From the NCBI GenBank assembly GCA_029977845.1, contig JAPOKC010000011.1, positions 1-64,000 of the forward strand: a stretch of 64,000 nucleotides of DNA. Reading direction: 5' to 3'. The position numbers and the translations under genes were made by a program. The DNA comes from Mycobacteriaceae bacterium (GTDB taxonomy: Bacteria > Actinomycetota > Actinomycetes > Mycobacteriales > Mycobacteriaceae). Every line of letters begins with the position of its first letter. Position 1 is the stretch's first letter. Of the stretch, positions 43,958 through 52,776 are shown piece by piece. The notes beneath the pieces are model-generated. The model had not been told where the DNA came from and did no database searches. It saw nothing but the letters and a program-made list of their open reading frames with translations.

Positions 43958-44452
43958 CTACTGGTCCGCCGAGGCCGCCGGTGGCGTGTGTGAGGTCGTC
44001 TGCTCGAGCAGGCGGTCCAGAAAGATCAGCTGACCTTTCAGGAGTTTGATCCGCGCCTGCCGCACCGGAAACCAGTCGACCCGGTCCAGTTCCGGGAACT
44101 CACGCAGCCGCCCCGAACCTTTCGGCCACTCGAGGGTGAAGGTGTTGCTTCGGAATCCGTTCAGGTCGAGATCCCCGTGCACCCCGAAGACGGTGAGCAT
44201 CTTGCCGCTGGGTTGTCTGGCCGCCGAAAGGTCGAGGACCGGTCCCTCCGGCACCGGCGAACCCAGTTCCTCGGCGAACTCGCGCGCGGCGGCCAGCCAG
44301 GGATCCTCACCGGATACGTACTCGCCCTTGGGGATTGACCATGCACCATCGTCCCTGCGAGCCCAAAACGGGCCGCCAGGATGGCCGATGAGAACCTCGA
44401 TCGCATCGCCGCGGTTTCGATAGAGCAATACCCCGGCGCTCAACACCGGCAT
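43958..44452 (-). CDS. NUDIX hydrolase
   Basis: A 164-residue pyrophosphohydrolase with a complete Nudix box G-x5-E-x7-REFAEELG: GEYVSGEDPWLAAAREFAEELGS. The N-terminal SAGVLLYRNRGD and the PKGEY segment resemble MutT/bis-nucleoside polyphosphatase-like members. Substrate unassigned. Located two bases after malQ and ten before the photolyase gene, so co-transcribed; pairing with photolyase hints at nucleotide or damage housekeeping. Confidence 0.9.
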   Translation of the reverse strand: MPVLSAGVLLYRNRGDAIEVLIGHPGGPFWARRDDGAWSIPKGEYVSGEDPWLAAAREFAEELGSPVPEGPVLDLSAARQPSGKMLTVFGVHGDLDLNGFRSNTFTLEWPKGSGRLREFPELDRVDWFPVRQARIKLLKGQLIFLDRLLEQTTSHTPPAASADQ

Positions 44453-44454
44453 GC

Positions 44455-46599
44455 TCAGTCCGGTCTGATCGCTGAGCGCAGTGCCTCGGCCAGCCGTTGC
44501 GCCCGGGGATTGGTGAAGACATCCTCCAGTGCCATCGGCGTACCGTCCGGCCCGGCCAACGGCACCCGCCAGTTCGGGTACTCGTCGGTGGTCCCCGGCT
44601 GGTTCTGGGTCCGCTTCTCACCGACCGCGTCGGTCAGCGCCATCGCCAGCAGCCGTGACGGGGTGCGGGCCAGATAGCGGTACAGCGCGGTGACGACCTG
44701 CTCCTCATCGGGGTTCTCACCGCTGTCGGAACCGAGCAGGCCCACTCGGCGCAACTCGGCCATCCAGGCGTCCTGTGCGGCGCGGTCGTCGGCGAGTTCC
44801 TCCTCGGCGGAGCGGGTGAGCAGTCCCAGGGCGTGGCGGAGGCGAACATGATCGCCGGCGAGGTAGCCGGCGGTGGGGGGCAGATCGTGGGTGGTGACCG
44901 AGGACAGGCACAGTTCCCGCCAGTGCTCGGCCTGCAACGGCCCGCGATTGAACGGGTCGACCTCGAACCACAGGATGGATGTGCCCAGCAGGCCGCGCTC
45001 GCGCAGGTAATCCCGGACCCACGGTTCCACGGTGCCCAGATCCTCGCCCACCACGACCGCACCCGCCCGGTGCGCCTCCAGTGCGATAATCCCGATCAGC
45101 GCGTCGAAGTTGTACCGCACGTAGGTGCCCTTGGTGGGCGGGGCGCCGTTGGGGATCCACCACAACCGGAACAGCCCGATAATGTGGTCGATGCGGACAC
45201 CGCCGGCGTGCCGCAGGATCGCCTCGATCAGCGCCCGGAAGGGTTGGTAGCCAAGCTCTTCGAGCTGATCGGGTCGCCACGGCGGCTGCGACCAGTCCTG
45301 GCCGAGCTGATTGAACTCATCCGGAGGAGCGCCGACCGTCACGCCGAGGGCCAGCACTTCCTGCAGCGCCCACGAGTCGGCCCCGCTCGGATGCACGCCG
45401 ACCGCGAGGTCGTGCATGATCCCGAGAGCCATCCCGTTGCGGACCGCGGCGGACTGCGCGCCGGCGAGTTGTTCGTCGAGTTGCCACTGCAGCCAACGGT
45501 GGAAGTCCACGGCGTCGGAATGTTCGCTGACGAACTCCGCGACATCGGCGCCTGAGGGGTGCTGCAGTCCGGCCGGCCAGCGCCGCCAGTCACTGCCGTG
45601 CTTCTCGGCCAGCGCGCACCAGATGGCGAAGTCGTCGAGAGCGCGCCCCTCCCGGTCCCGATAGGCCTGATACGCCAACTCCCGGCCCTCCGAGCGCGCA
45701 ACCCGGTGGACGAGTTTGAGTGCGGACCGCTTGGCGGCCCAGGCGCGGTCCCGGTCGATGATCTCCGAGTTGCGCTCCATCGCCCGCACCGCCTTACGCA
45801 GCTTGCGCACCTTGCCGCGCTTGGGCAGGAAGGCGAACTCGGGGATCGCCTCGACCCGCAGATAGAGCGGGCTGACGAACCGCCGGGAGGTCGGAAGGTA
45901 CGGGGAGGGTTCCATCGGCGCGGTTGGCGCCGCCGCGTGCAAGGGGTTCACCAGCACGAAGTCGGCCTGATGCCGCGAGCCCGCCCACACCGCCAGGTCG
46001 GTCAGGTCGACCAGATCGCCGATGCCCCAGGACTCGTGCGACTGCACGCTGTAGAGCTGGGCGGCCAGACCCCAGCCCCGCCGGTTGCCCATCCGCGCCG
46101 GTATCCCGAGCCAGGACGGGGTGACGATCAGCGGCACGTCGTGCTTTGACTCCCCCGAGCGCAGGTGCAACCGGTGATAGCCCAGAGGCAGGTCGCCCGG
46201 CAGCACGAAGGTCGCCTCGCCGACCAGTCGGCCGTCCAGATCGAACGGTGGGGTGAAATTGTCTATCTGGCGGATGCCGGTGCGTTCGGTGCCGTCCTCG
46301 AAGCGGATCCAGACGTGAGCCGGGTCCCCGTGCGGTACGTGAACCCAGAACGCGGATTCACGACCGGTCCGGGTCACCACGGTCGGCGGCAGCGGCCGGG
46401 CCCAATAGCGACGGTCCTGCTCCAGATGTGCTGCGGCACAGTCTTTTTCGGTCTCGGCCCGCACACCGAGCGCGCCCAGCACCGTGGTGATGGTGGCATC
46501 GTCGACCGTCACGAAGTTGCCGACCCAGTCGTGGTAGGCGGCTGCCACACCCATCCGTTCGGCCAGGCTGCGCAACGACGGTGCTGTCATGGGAGCCAT
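44455..46599 (-). CDS. malQ: 4-alpha-glucanotransferase (amylomaltase, GH77)
   Basis: A 714-residue disproportionating enzyme that transfers maltosyl units in maltodextrin and glycogen metabolism. GH77 motifs are intact: the nucleophile region VRIDHIIGLFRLWW, the acid/base VVGEDLGTVEPWVRDYL and the VTTHDLPPTAGYL segment. The long N-terminal ~150-residue extension with MFVHVPHGDP-like beta structure (FWVHVPHGDPAHVWIRFEDG) is typical of actinobacterial MalQ. Starts the malQ-Nudix-photolyase unit; ATG at 46599 or three codons later. Confidence 0.95.
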   Translation of the reverse strand: MAPMTAPSLRSLAERMGVAAAYHDWVGNFVTVDDATITTVLGALGVRAETEKDCAAAHLEQDRRYWARPLPPTVVTRTGRESAFWVHVPHGDPAHVWIRFEDGTERTGIRQIDNFTPPFDLDGRLVGEATFVLPGDLPLGYHRLHLRSGESKHDVPLIVTPSWLGIPARMGNRRGWGLAAQLYSVQSHESWGIGDLVDLTDLAVWAGSRHQADFVLVNPLHAAAPTAPMEPSPYLPTSRRFVSPLYLRVEAIPEFAFLPKRGKVRKLRKAVRAMERNSEIIDRDRAWAAKRSALKLVHRVARSEGRELAYQAYRDREGRALDDFAIWCALAEKHGSDWRRWPAGLQHPSGADVAEFVSEHSDAVDFHRWLQWQLDEQLAGAQSAAVRNGMALGIMHDLAVGVHPSGADSWALQEVLALGVTVGAPPDEFNQLGQDWSQPPWRPDQLEELGYQPFRALIEAILRHAGGVRIDHIIGLFRLWWIPNGAPPTKGTYVRYNFDALIGIIALEAHRAGAVVVGEDLGTVEPWVRDYLRERGLLGTSILWFEVDPFNRGPLQAEHWRELCLSSVTTHDLPPTAGYLAGDHVRLRHALGLLTRSAEEELADDRAAQDAWMAELRRVGLLGSDSGENPDEEQVVTALYRYLARTPSRLLAMALTDAVGEKRTQNQPGTTDEYPNWRVPLAGPDGTPMALEDVFTNPRAQRLAEALRSAIRPD

Positions 46600-46636
46600 C
46601 TTGCTCGACCCGCGGCAGCGGCGCCGGTGAACGGGC

Positions 46637-46963
46637 TCAGGCTACGCCGGAGAGTTCGATGACCAGCACGCCGGCGATGATCAGCCCGATACCGGCCATC
46701 ATCATCGCGGTGAGCCGCTCGCCGAAGATGACCCGTGCCAGCAACGCCACCAGGGCCACCCCGCATGCCGACCACACGCCGTAGGCGACTCCGACCGGCA
46801 TGCCCAGGTGCAGGGACAGCCAGATGAGGCTGAACGACCCGACGTATCCGACCAGTACCGGCGCGATCCAGCGCTTGTTGCGGAAACCGTCGGAGGCTCG
46901 CAGTCCGAGGGTCGAGAACACCTCGACGACGATTCCGGCTAACAGTGCGAGCCAACTGCTCAT
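46637..46963 (-). CDS. Small multidrug resistance (SMR) protein, second of a pair
   Basis: A 108-residue, four-span SMR protein. The essential Glu of span 1 lies in AGIVVEVFSTLGLRAS, and LGMPVGVAYGVWSACGV and GIGLIIAGVLVIEL are standard. It forms a pair with the adjacent SMR gene, whose stop overlaps its ATG (ATGA), so the two are probably subunits of a heterodimeric efflux pump, as in EbrAB or YkkCD. The ORF track merges it into an out-of-frame leader. Confidence 0.9.
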   Translation of the reverse strand: MSSWLALLAGIVVEVFSTLGLRASDGFRNKRWIAPVLVGYVGSFSLIWLSLHLGMPVGVAYGVWSACGVALVALLARVIFGERLTAMMMAGIGLIIAGVLVIELSGVA

Positions 46964-47310
46964 CTGTCCACCGCCCGGTGCGAACCGAATTCCACCAGAA
47001 GCACCCCGGCGATGATCAGGCCGATTCCCGCGACGATCGGCGTGGTGAAGGGATCGCCGAAGATCACGGCGGCCGCGACGGCCGTGATGGCAGTGCCCAG
47101 CGCGCCCCAGATCCCGTAGGCCACGCCGACCGGCATCCCGGCCCGCAGCACGCCGGTGAGCAGAGCGAAGGACGCCGTGTAGCCGGCCACCACCAGCAGC
47201 AGCCACAGCAGGTCGTCCTGCGATGCGCGCAATGACAAGGTGCCGGTGACCTCTGTGCCGATCGCGCCGAGCAGCAGGGCCCACCGCCGTATCGCGCTGA
47301 CCTCCGTCAC
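46960..47310 (-). CDS. Small multidrug resistance (SMR) protein, first of a pair
   Basis: About 116 residues with four spans: ALLLGAIGTEVTGTLSLRAS with the key Glu, VLRAGMPVGVAYGIWGALGTA and GIGLIIAGVLLVEFG. The start is ambiguous because of three clustered GTG codons; the GTG at 47310 is chosen since TAGTGT ends seven bases upstream. The two SMR genes overlap by four bases, which implies balanced synthesis of a heterodimer. Confidence 0.87.
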   Translation of the reverse strand: MTEVSAIRRWALLLGAIGTEVTGTLSLRASQDDLLWLLLVVAGYTASFALLTGVLRAGMPVGVAYGIWGALGTAITAVAAAVIFGDPFTTPIVAGIGLIIAGVLLVEFGSHRAVDR

Positions 47311-47317
47311 CACCAGC

Positions 47318-47327
47318 ACACTAGACT
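47318..47327. promoter_or_regulatory. Overlapping divergent -10 boxes (SMR pair / sterol-desaturase-like gene)
   Basis: TAGTGT on the minus strand (47318-47323) and TAGACT on the plus strand (47322-47327) share the central CTAG. The minus box sets the leaderless GTG of the SMR gene; the plus box precedes the GGGAGG ribosome site of the desaturase-like gene. Polymerase could use only one at a time. Confidence 0.45.
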
Positions 47328-47344
47328 CCGGATGGGAGGTGACG

Positions 47345-48262
47345 ATGATCTCGGCGTTCTCGGGGCTGCCGGAGCCGATGCGGGATCCGGTGATCTTCGC
47401 CGTCCCGTTCTTCCTGCTGCTGCTGACGATCGAATGGACGGCGGCCCGCAAGCTGCAAAAGGACGTCGACCCCGATGACGGCAGTCCGGTCCGCGGTTCC
47501 TACTTCGCCCGGGACGCCCGGGCCTCGGTGTCGATGGGTCTGGTGTCGGTCGCCACGATGGGATTCTGGAAGTTCCTGGGCCTCATCGGATATGCGGCCC
47601 TGTACGCCTACGTGGCGCCCTGGCATCTCTCGCCACGGCAGTGGTACACCTGGGTGATCGCACTGGTGGGCGTGGACATGCTTTTCTACTTCTATCACCG
47701 ACTGGCCCACCGGGTCCGCATCGTGTGGGCCACCCATCAGGCGCACCACTCGAGCCGCTACTTCAATTTCGCCACCGCACTGCGGCAGAAGTGGAACAAC
47801 AGCGGTGAACTGTTGTTCTGGGCGCCGCTGCCGATGCTCGGGGTTCCGCCGTGGATGGTGTTCACCAGTTTCTCGGTCAGCCTGATCTACCAGTTCTGGA
47901 TCCACACCGAACGCATCGACCGGCTCCCGCGGCCGATCGAGTTCGTGTTCAACACCCCGTCGCATCATCGGGTCCACCACGGCATGGACGTCGTCTATCT
48001 CGACAAGAACTACGGCGGCATCCTGATCATCTGGGACCGGATGTTCGGTAGTTTCCAGCCCGAGACGTTCCGGCCGCACTACGGCCTCACCAAACCGGTC
48101 GACACCTTCAACATCTGGAAACTGGAGACCCACGAATACGTCGCGATCGCCCGCGACGTCCGGGGGGCGCCGCGGTGGATGGACAAACTCGGTTACATCT
48201 TCGGCCCGCCCGGCTGGGAGCCCACCGGTGTCGGTGCGGCCGGGGTCCGCACGGGAGGATAG
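47345..48262 (+). CDS. Sterol desaturase/fatty acid hydroxylase superfamily protein
   Basis: A 305-residue membrane di-iron protein. The histidine clusters are HRLAH, HQAHHSS and HHRVHH, embedded among four to five hydrophobic segments, as in the ERG3/alkylglycerol monooxygenase superfamily. Likely acts on a lipid or sterol-like substrate at the membrane. GGGAGG lies five bases before the chosen ATG. From memory it may correspond to the Erg3-like Rv1814 at the left end of the region syntenic with Rv1814-Rv1828. The K+/H+ antiporter regulator follows after four bases. Confidence 0.88.
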   Translation: MISAFSGLPEPMRDPVIFAVPFFLLLLTIEWTAARKLQKDVDPDDGSPVRGSYFARDARASVSMGLVSVATMGFWKFLGLIGYAALYAYVAPWHLSPRQWYTWVIALVGVDMLFYFYHRLAHRVRIVWATHQAHHSSRYFNFATALRQKWNNSGELLFWAPLPMLGVPPWMVFTSFSVSLIYQFWIHTERIDRLPRPIEFVFNTPSHHRVHHGMDVVYLDKNYGGILIIWDRMFGSFQPETFRPHYGLTKPVDTFNIWKLETHEYVAIARDVRGAPRWMDKLGYIFGPPGWEPTGVGAAGVRTGG

Positions 48263-48266
48263 CGAT

Positions 48267-48749
48267 ATGGAGATCCGCGAGACCCGGCTGCCGGGGGTGG
48301 GACTGCGCTATGAATTCGACAACGCCGACGGCGACCGGATCGGTGTGATCGCCCAGCGCGGAGGCGAATGTGAAGTCCTGGTGTACAGCGGGGCGGACCC
48401 CGACACCGGGCGAAGGGTTTTCCGGTTGACCGGTGATGAGGCCGAGGCCATGGCCCAGATCCTCGGCGCTCCCCGAATGGTGGAGAGCTATGCCGACCTG
48501 ACCCGGGAGATACCCGGCCTGCATTCGGGTCAGATCCCGGTTCCGGCCCAATCCCCGTATGCGGGAGGGAAGTTGGGCGAGACCCGCGCCCGCACCCGAA
48601 CTGGGGCGTCGATCGTCGCGGTGGTTCGTGGCGATCAGGTGCTGGCCTCGCCGGGGCCCGAGGAGGTGCTTCACCCGCGCGATGTGCTGGTGGTGATCGG
48701 CACCGACGACGGTATAGCCGCGGTGCGCCAACTCATCGACCGGGGCTGA
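48267..48749 (+). CDS. Cation:proton antiporter regulatory subunit (TrkA-C/RCK_C, KhtT-like)
   Basis: A 160-residue soluble protein. The N-terminal half (MEIRETRLPGVGLRYEF, DGDRIGVIAQRGGECEVLVY) is KhtT-like and the C-terminal half (RTGASIVAVVRGDQVLASPGPEEVLHPRDVLVVIGTDDG) is a TrkA-C domain that binds nucleotide-type ligands. Such proteins gate a partner antiporter, encoded four bases downstream. GGGAGG ribosome site upstream of the ATG. Confidence 0.9.
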   Translation: MEIRETRLPGVGLRYEFDNADGDRIGVIAQRGGECEVLVYSGADPDTGRRVFRLTGDEAEAMAQILGAPRMVESYADLTREIPGLHSGQIPVPAQSPYAGGKLGETRARTRTGASIVAVVRGDQVLASPGPEEVLHPRDVLVVIGTDDGIAAVRQLIDRG

Positions 48750-48753
48750 GCCG

Positions 48754-49878
48754 GTGGCGGTTTCGGCTTCGCTTCTGCTGGAGCTCGGACTCATTCTGCT
48801 GGCGCTCACCGTCCTCGGTTCGATGGCGCGGCGCTTCGGACTCTCGCCCATCCCGCTGTACCTGCTGGCGGGCTTGTTCCTAGGGAACGGCGGTATCGCA
48901 GCGGTTCCCGACGCCTCGAACTTCGTCTCCACCGGAGCCTCGATCGGTGTGGTGCTGTTGCTGCTCACCCTGGGGTTGGAGTTCTCGATCGGTGAGTTCT
49001 CCGCCAGCCTGCGCCGGCACCTGCCCTCGGCGGCCGTTGATCTGTTGCTCAACGCGGTTCCCGGGGCGGTGGCCGGCTGGCTGCTGGGATTCAGCGGTCC
49101 GGGCATCCTGGCGATGGCCGGAGTCACCTACATCTCCTCATCGGGGATCATCGCCCGGCTTCTCGGCGACCTGGGCCGGCTGGGCAACCGCGAGACGCCG
49201 GCGGTGTTGTCGGTGCTGGTGCTCGAAGACTTCTCGATGGCGATCTATCTGCCGTTGTTGACCGTGCTGGCCGCGGGCGGCACCGCGGGCGAGGCGCTGC
49301 TGTGGATGGCGGTGGCACTCGGCGCGCTCGGCTTGGCGTTCCTGGTGTCCTACCGCTGGGGTGATCAGGTCGGGCGGGTGCTCGCCCATCCCGAGGACGA
49401 ACAACTTCTGCTGCGTGTCCTGGGACTCACCCTGATCGTCGCCGCGGTCGCCGAGGAACTGCATGCCTCGGCAGCGGTCGGCGCATTCCTGGTCGGCCTC
49501 ACCCTGACCGGCAAGACCGCCGACCGGGCCAGGGCGGTGCTTGGGCCGCTGCGGGATCTGTTCGCGGCGGCCTTCTTCCTGGCGATCGGCTTCGCGGTGG
49601 CACCGGCCGATCTGCTGCCCAAGCTGCCGGTGGCGCTGCTGCTGGCAGCGGTGACCGCGGTGACCAAGGTGATCACCGGCGCCTACGCCGCCCGGCGTGA
49701 GGGTGCGGCGCGACGCGGTCAGCTGCGCGCCGGAACCGCGTTGATCGCCCGTGGCGAGTTCTCCCTGGTGATCATCGGACTGGCGGGGGCGGGGGCGGGT
49801 CCACTGGCGGCTGTGGCCACCCCGTACGTGTTCGCTCTGGCCATCGTCGGTCCGGTGCTGACCCGCTTCGCCAAGTGA
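48754..49878 (+). CDS. Kef/CPA2-type cation:proton antiporter (KhtU-like)
   Basis: A 374-residue membrane protein with about 11 spans: LGLILLALTVLGSMARRFGLSPIPLYLLAG at the N-terminus, SSSGIIARLLGDLGRLGNRETPAVLSVLVLEDF in the ion-translocation region, and HASAAVGAFLVGLTL. This is the membrane domain of CPA2 K+/H+ or Na+/H+ antiporters, lacking the C-terminal RCK domain, which is supplied in trans by the upstream gene. GTG start, five bases after the regulator. Confidence 0.9.
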   Translation: MAVSASLLLELGLILLALTVLGSMARRFGLSPIPLYLLAGLFLGNGGIAAVPDASNFVSTGASIGVVLLLLTLGLEFSIGEFSASLRRHLPSAAVDLLLNAVPGAVAGWLLGFSGPGILAMAGVTYISSSGIIARLLGDLGRLGNRETPAVLSVLVLEDFSMAIYLPLLTVLAAGGTAGEALLWMAVALGALGLAFLVSYRWGDQVGRVLAHPEDEQLLLRVLGLTLIVAAVAEELHASAAVGAFLVGLTLTGKTADRARAVLGPLRDLFAAAFFLAIGFAVAPADLLPKLPVALLLAAVTAVTKVITGAYAARREGAARRGQLRAGTALIARGEFSLVIIGLAGAGAGPLAAVATPYVFALAIVGPVLTRFAK

Positions 49879-49895
49879 GGTGACACGATGACCGG

Positions 49896-51314
49896 ATGCG
49901 CACCGTCTTCGATCGCGATGTCGATCCCCGCCTGATCGAACGTTCACTGGCTCCCGCGGTTTTCGGGTCGATGTGGCTGGACCCCGCCATTCTGGGTGAC
50001 CGGCCGGAGTATCCGCGGCTGCCCGGAGCCCTTGACTGCGATCTGGTCGTGGTGGGCGGGGGATACACCGGATTGTGGACGGCGCTGCACGCCGCCGAAC
50101 GCAACCCGGGCTCACGCATCGTCCTGGTGGAGGCCGAGCGGCTCGGCTGGGCGGCTTCGGGGCGCAACGGCGGGTTCGTCGATGCCAGTCTCACTCACGG
50201 CGCGGAGAACGGAAGATCCCGCTGGCCGGAGGAATTCGACGAACTCGAACGGTTGGGTGCGATCAATTTCGCCGGCATCGAGTCCGATATCGCGAGGTAC
50301 GGCATGCAGGCCGACTGGGAACGCACCGGCCAGCTGACCGTCGCCGTCGAACCTCATCAGGTGCCGTGGTTGCGGGAGGCGGCCCAGGCCGGCGAGGGGC
50401 GGTACCTGGAACAGAACGAGGTGCGGGCGCAGGTCGATTCGCCGACGTACCTGGCCGGGCTGTTCAACGAGGACGGCTGTGCCATCGTCGATCCGGCCCG
50501 CCTGGTGGTCGAACTGGGCCGCGCCTGCGCGGAGAGCGGCGTGCAGATCCACGAGAACACCCCGGCGGAGGCGATCGACTGGGATTCCGGCGGGGTCAAG
50601 GTCCGCACCGGTGCCGGAACCGTCAGCGCCCGGCGCGCGGTGCTGGCCACCAACGTGTTCCCCAGCCTGTTGCGCCGCAACCGGTTGCGCACCATCCCGG
50701 TGTACGACCACGTCCTGGCCACCGAACCACTCACGACCGAACAACTCGCCCGGATCGGCTGGCGAGACCGGCAGGGCATGACCGATCCCGGCAACCAGTT
50801 CCACTACTACCGGCTGTCCAGGGACAACCGGATCCTGTGGGGCGGCTACGACGCGATGTATCACTTCGGGCGGCGGGTCGATCCCCGTCACGAGGACCGG
50901 CCGGACTCCTTCCGCAAGCTGGCCCGGCACTTCTTCATCACCTTCCCGCAACTCGAAGACGTCCGGTTCGGCCACCGATGGGCCGGCCCGATCGACACCA
51001 ACACCCGGTTCTGCGCGCACTGGGGGACCGCCGCCAAGGGACGGGTCGCCTACGTCAACGGATTCACCGGACTCGGCGTCGGCGCCACCCGGTTCGCCGC
51101 CGACGTCTGCCTCGATCTGCTCGACGGCCGCCCGACCGAGCGCACCGAACCGTCGATGGTTCGCTCGAAGCCGCTGCCCTTCCCGCCTGAACCGATCGCC
51201 AGCGCGGGTATCCAGGTGACCCGGTGGTCATTGGATCGCGCTGATCACAATGCCGGAAAGCGCAACATCCTGCTGCGCACGCTGGACCGGCTGGGGCTGG
51301 GCTTCGATTCCTGA
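49896..51314 (+). CDS. FAD-dependent oxidoreductase, DAO family
   Basis: A 472-residue amine/amino-acid oxidase-type flavoprotein. The FAD motif LVVVGGGYTGLWTALHAAE lies near residue 50, with ERLGWAASGRNGGFVDASL next, as in gamma-glutamylputrescine oxidase and related DAO enzymes. The C-terminus closes the FAD site with GFTGLGVGATRFAADVCLDLL. Reaction expected: oxidation of a secondary or primary amine producing H2O2. It begins 17 bases after the antiporter gene and may be co-transcribed. Confidence 0.87.
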   Translation: MRTVFDRDVDPRLIERSLAPAVFGSMWLDPAILGDRPEYPRLPGALDCDLVVVGGGYTGLWTALHAAERNPGSRIVLVEAERLGWAASGRNGGFVDASLTHGAENGRSRWPEEFDELERLGAINFAGIESDIARYGMQADWERTGQLTVAVEPHQVPWLREAAQAGEGRYLEQNEVRAQVDSPTYLAGLFNEDGCAIVDPARLVVELGRACAESGVQIHENTPAEAIDWDSGGVKVRTGAGTVSARRAVLATNVFPSLLRRNRLRTIPVYDHVLATEPLTTEQLARIGWRDRQGMTDPGNQFHYYRLSRDNRILWGGYDAMYHFGRRVDPRHEDRPDSFRKLARHFFITFPQLEDVRFGHRWAGPIDTNTRFCAHWGTAAKGRVAYVNGFTGLGVGATRFAADVCLDLLDGRPTERTEPSMVRSKPLPFPPEPIASAGIQVTRWSLDRADHNAGKRNILLRTLDRLGLGFDS

Positions 51315-51396
51315 ATCGGAGTTTGCCCCCGCACCGATTCTGTGCACGTTTTTCAAGTAGGCTCGCGGTCGCCCGCCGATCGGACGGCGGCGCTAG

Positions 51397-51403
51397 AGGA
51401 GGT
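51397..51403 (+). promoter_or_regulatory. Strong Shine-Dalgarno of the lectin-LysM gene
   Basis: AGGAGGT, ten bases before the GTG at 51414. It decides the start over the ORF-track codon at 51342. Confidence 0.7.
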
Positions 51404-51413
51404 AACACAAGTC

Positions 51414-51956
51414 GTGGGAGACACACTCACCGCAGGACAGAAGCTGGGTAGGGGCGATTCGCTCACCTCGAAGAACGGGGCATACACCCTGACCCTGCAG
51501 GAGGACGGCAATCTGGTTCTGGCAGCGCGCGGCGAGGCCGTGTGGGCGACCGGCACCAACGGACAGGGCGGCGATCGCGCCGAGGTCCAGGGCGACGGCA
51601 ACTTCGTGCTCTATGCCGGTGACAAGCCGATCTGGCACACCGACACCAAGGGCAAGAAGGACGTCAAGCTGGTCATTCAGGACGACCGCAACGTGGTGCT
51701 CTACGCGGCCGACGGTGCCGCCTGGAATTCGCGCACCGACACCGACGCGCCGCCGCCGGAGGAGAAGGTGGAGATCATCGAGGTGGCCCCGGTCGCCGTC
51801 GAGTCCCGGACCCACACCGTCGTCGCTGGTGACACATTGTTCAACATCGCCAAGCAGTACCTGGGCGACGGCAACCGCTACCCGGAGCTGGCCGCCCACA
51901 ACGGCATCGCCAACCCGGACCACATCGAGGTCGGCCAGGTCATCAATATCCCCTGA
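51414..51956 (+). CDS. Bulb-type mannose lectin domain plus LysM domain
   Basis: A 180-residue two-domain protein. Residues about 1-110 are a GNA-type beta-prism lectin with three QxDxNxVxY-type sites (QEDGNLVL, QGDGNFVLY, QDDRNVVLY). Residues about 130-180 are a LysM domain (THTVVAGDTLFNIAKQYLGDGNRYPELAAHN) that should bind peptidoglycan. No signal peptide is visible. A mannose-binding LysM lectin is, from memory, described in M. smegmatis. GTG start fixed by AGGAGGT. Confidence 0.9.
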   Translation: MGDTLTAGQKLGRGDSLTSKNGAYTLTLQEDGNLVLAARGEAVWATGTNGQGGDRAEVQGDGNFVLYAGDKPIWHTDTKGKKDVKLVIQDDRNVVLYAADGAAWNSRTDTDAPPPEEKVEIIEVAPVAVESRTHTVVAGDTLFNIAKQYLGDGNRYPELAAHNGIANPDHIEVGQVINIP

Positions 51957-51977
51957 CCTGGGCGGAATCCCGGACGG

Positions 51978-52052
51978 CGCGGCCGCAATAACGGGTGTGT
52001 AACGCTTGTGCAGCGACACCGATACACACCTCGACACGTTATTGCGGCCGCG
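51978..52052. repeat. Long nested inverted repeat (16-bp and 8-bp stems)
   Basis: CGCGGCCGCAATAACG (51978-51993) pairs perfectly with CGTTATTGCGGCCGCG (52037-52052). Directly inside, GGTGTGTA (51994-52001) pairs with TACACACC (52023-52030), leaving a 21-base loop and a six-base bulge on one side. It lies between the lectin stop and the protease start, about 20 bases after the stop. No T-tract follows, so a factor-independent terminator is only one option; a structured RNA or insertion-element remnant are others. Confidence 0.75.
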
Positions 52053-52083
52053 TCGTCGTATGGCCGCCGACCGATCGAGGTGA

Positions 52084-52776
52084 GTGGTGGCCGGTTTCCT
52101 GCGTTCCGTCGTTCTCGCAGCGATGGCCGGGGCCGCGACGATGTCATCTCTTGCGCCGATCGCCGCGGCCGACACCGCAGGACCGGTGGTGTCACCGGGT
52201 ATGGAGATCCGCCAGGGGCTGACCATGTGCACCCTGGGTTTCGTCGACCCGGTTTCGCGCGTCGCCTTCTCGGCCGGCCACTGCAATGCAAGCGGCGCGG
52301 TCACCGACCGCAACGGCAGGTTCATCGGCGTAGTGACGAGCGCCCGGGACAACACCCCTGACGGCACCGTCGTCCGCACCGACCAGGTCATCTCCGACTA
52401 CGAGACGATCAGCCTGGCCTCCGACGTCAGGATCAACAACATCCTTCCGAGCGGCCGGGCGCTCGTCGCCGAAACGACCGCGCCCCTGGCGGCAGGCCAG
52501 CCGGTCTGCCATTTCGGCATCGTCACCGGCGAGAGCTGCGGCAGCATCGAGCGGGTCAACAACGGCTGGTTCACCATGGACAACGGCGTGGTCAGCCAGA
52601 AGGGCGATTCCGGCGGCCCGGTCTACGCGCTGACCGACGACGGCAAGGCGTTGATCATCGGCCTGTTCAACAGCACCTGGGGCCGGCTGCCGGCGGCGGT
52701 CTCCTGGCAGGCCACCGGCCAGCAGCTGCGCGAAGACACCGGGCTGGCCGTCGTGAGTGTCGCAGCCAAGAACTAG
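52084..52776 (+). CDS. Secreted trypsin-like (S1) serine protease
   Basis: About 230 residues with a signal peptide (FLRSVVLAAMAGAATMSSLAPIAAA-DTAG). The chymotrypsin-fold catalytic His is in FSAGHCNAS and the nucleophile Ser in QKGDSGGPVYAL; an Asp in the expected region completes the triad. Two Cys pairs (TMC...HCN, VCHF...SCG) suggest disulfides. From memory it resembles Rv1815 of M. tuberculosis. GTG start; a second GTG one codon later is equivalent. Its stop codon lies inside the KstR-like palindrome. Confidence 0.85.
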   Translation: MVAGFLRSVVLAAMAGAATMSSLAPIAAADTAGPVVSPGMEIRQGLTMCTLGFVDPVSRVAFSAGHCNASGAVTDRNGRFIGVVTSARDNTPDGTVVRTDQVISDYETISLASDVRINNILPSGRALVAETTAPLAAGQPVCHFGIVTGESCGSIERVNNGWFTMDNGVVSQKGDSGGPVYALTDDGKALIIGLFNSTWGRLPAAVSWQATGQQLREDTGLAVVSVAAKN

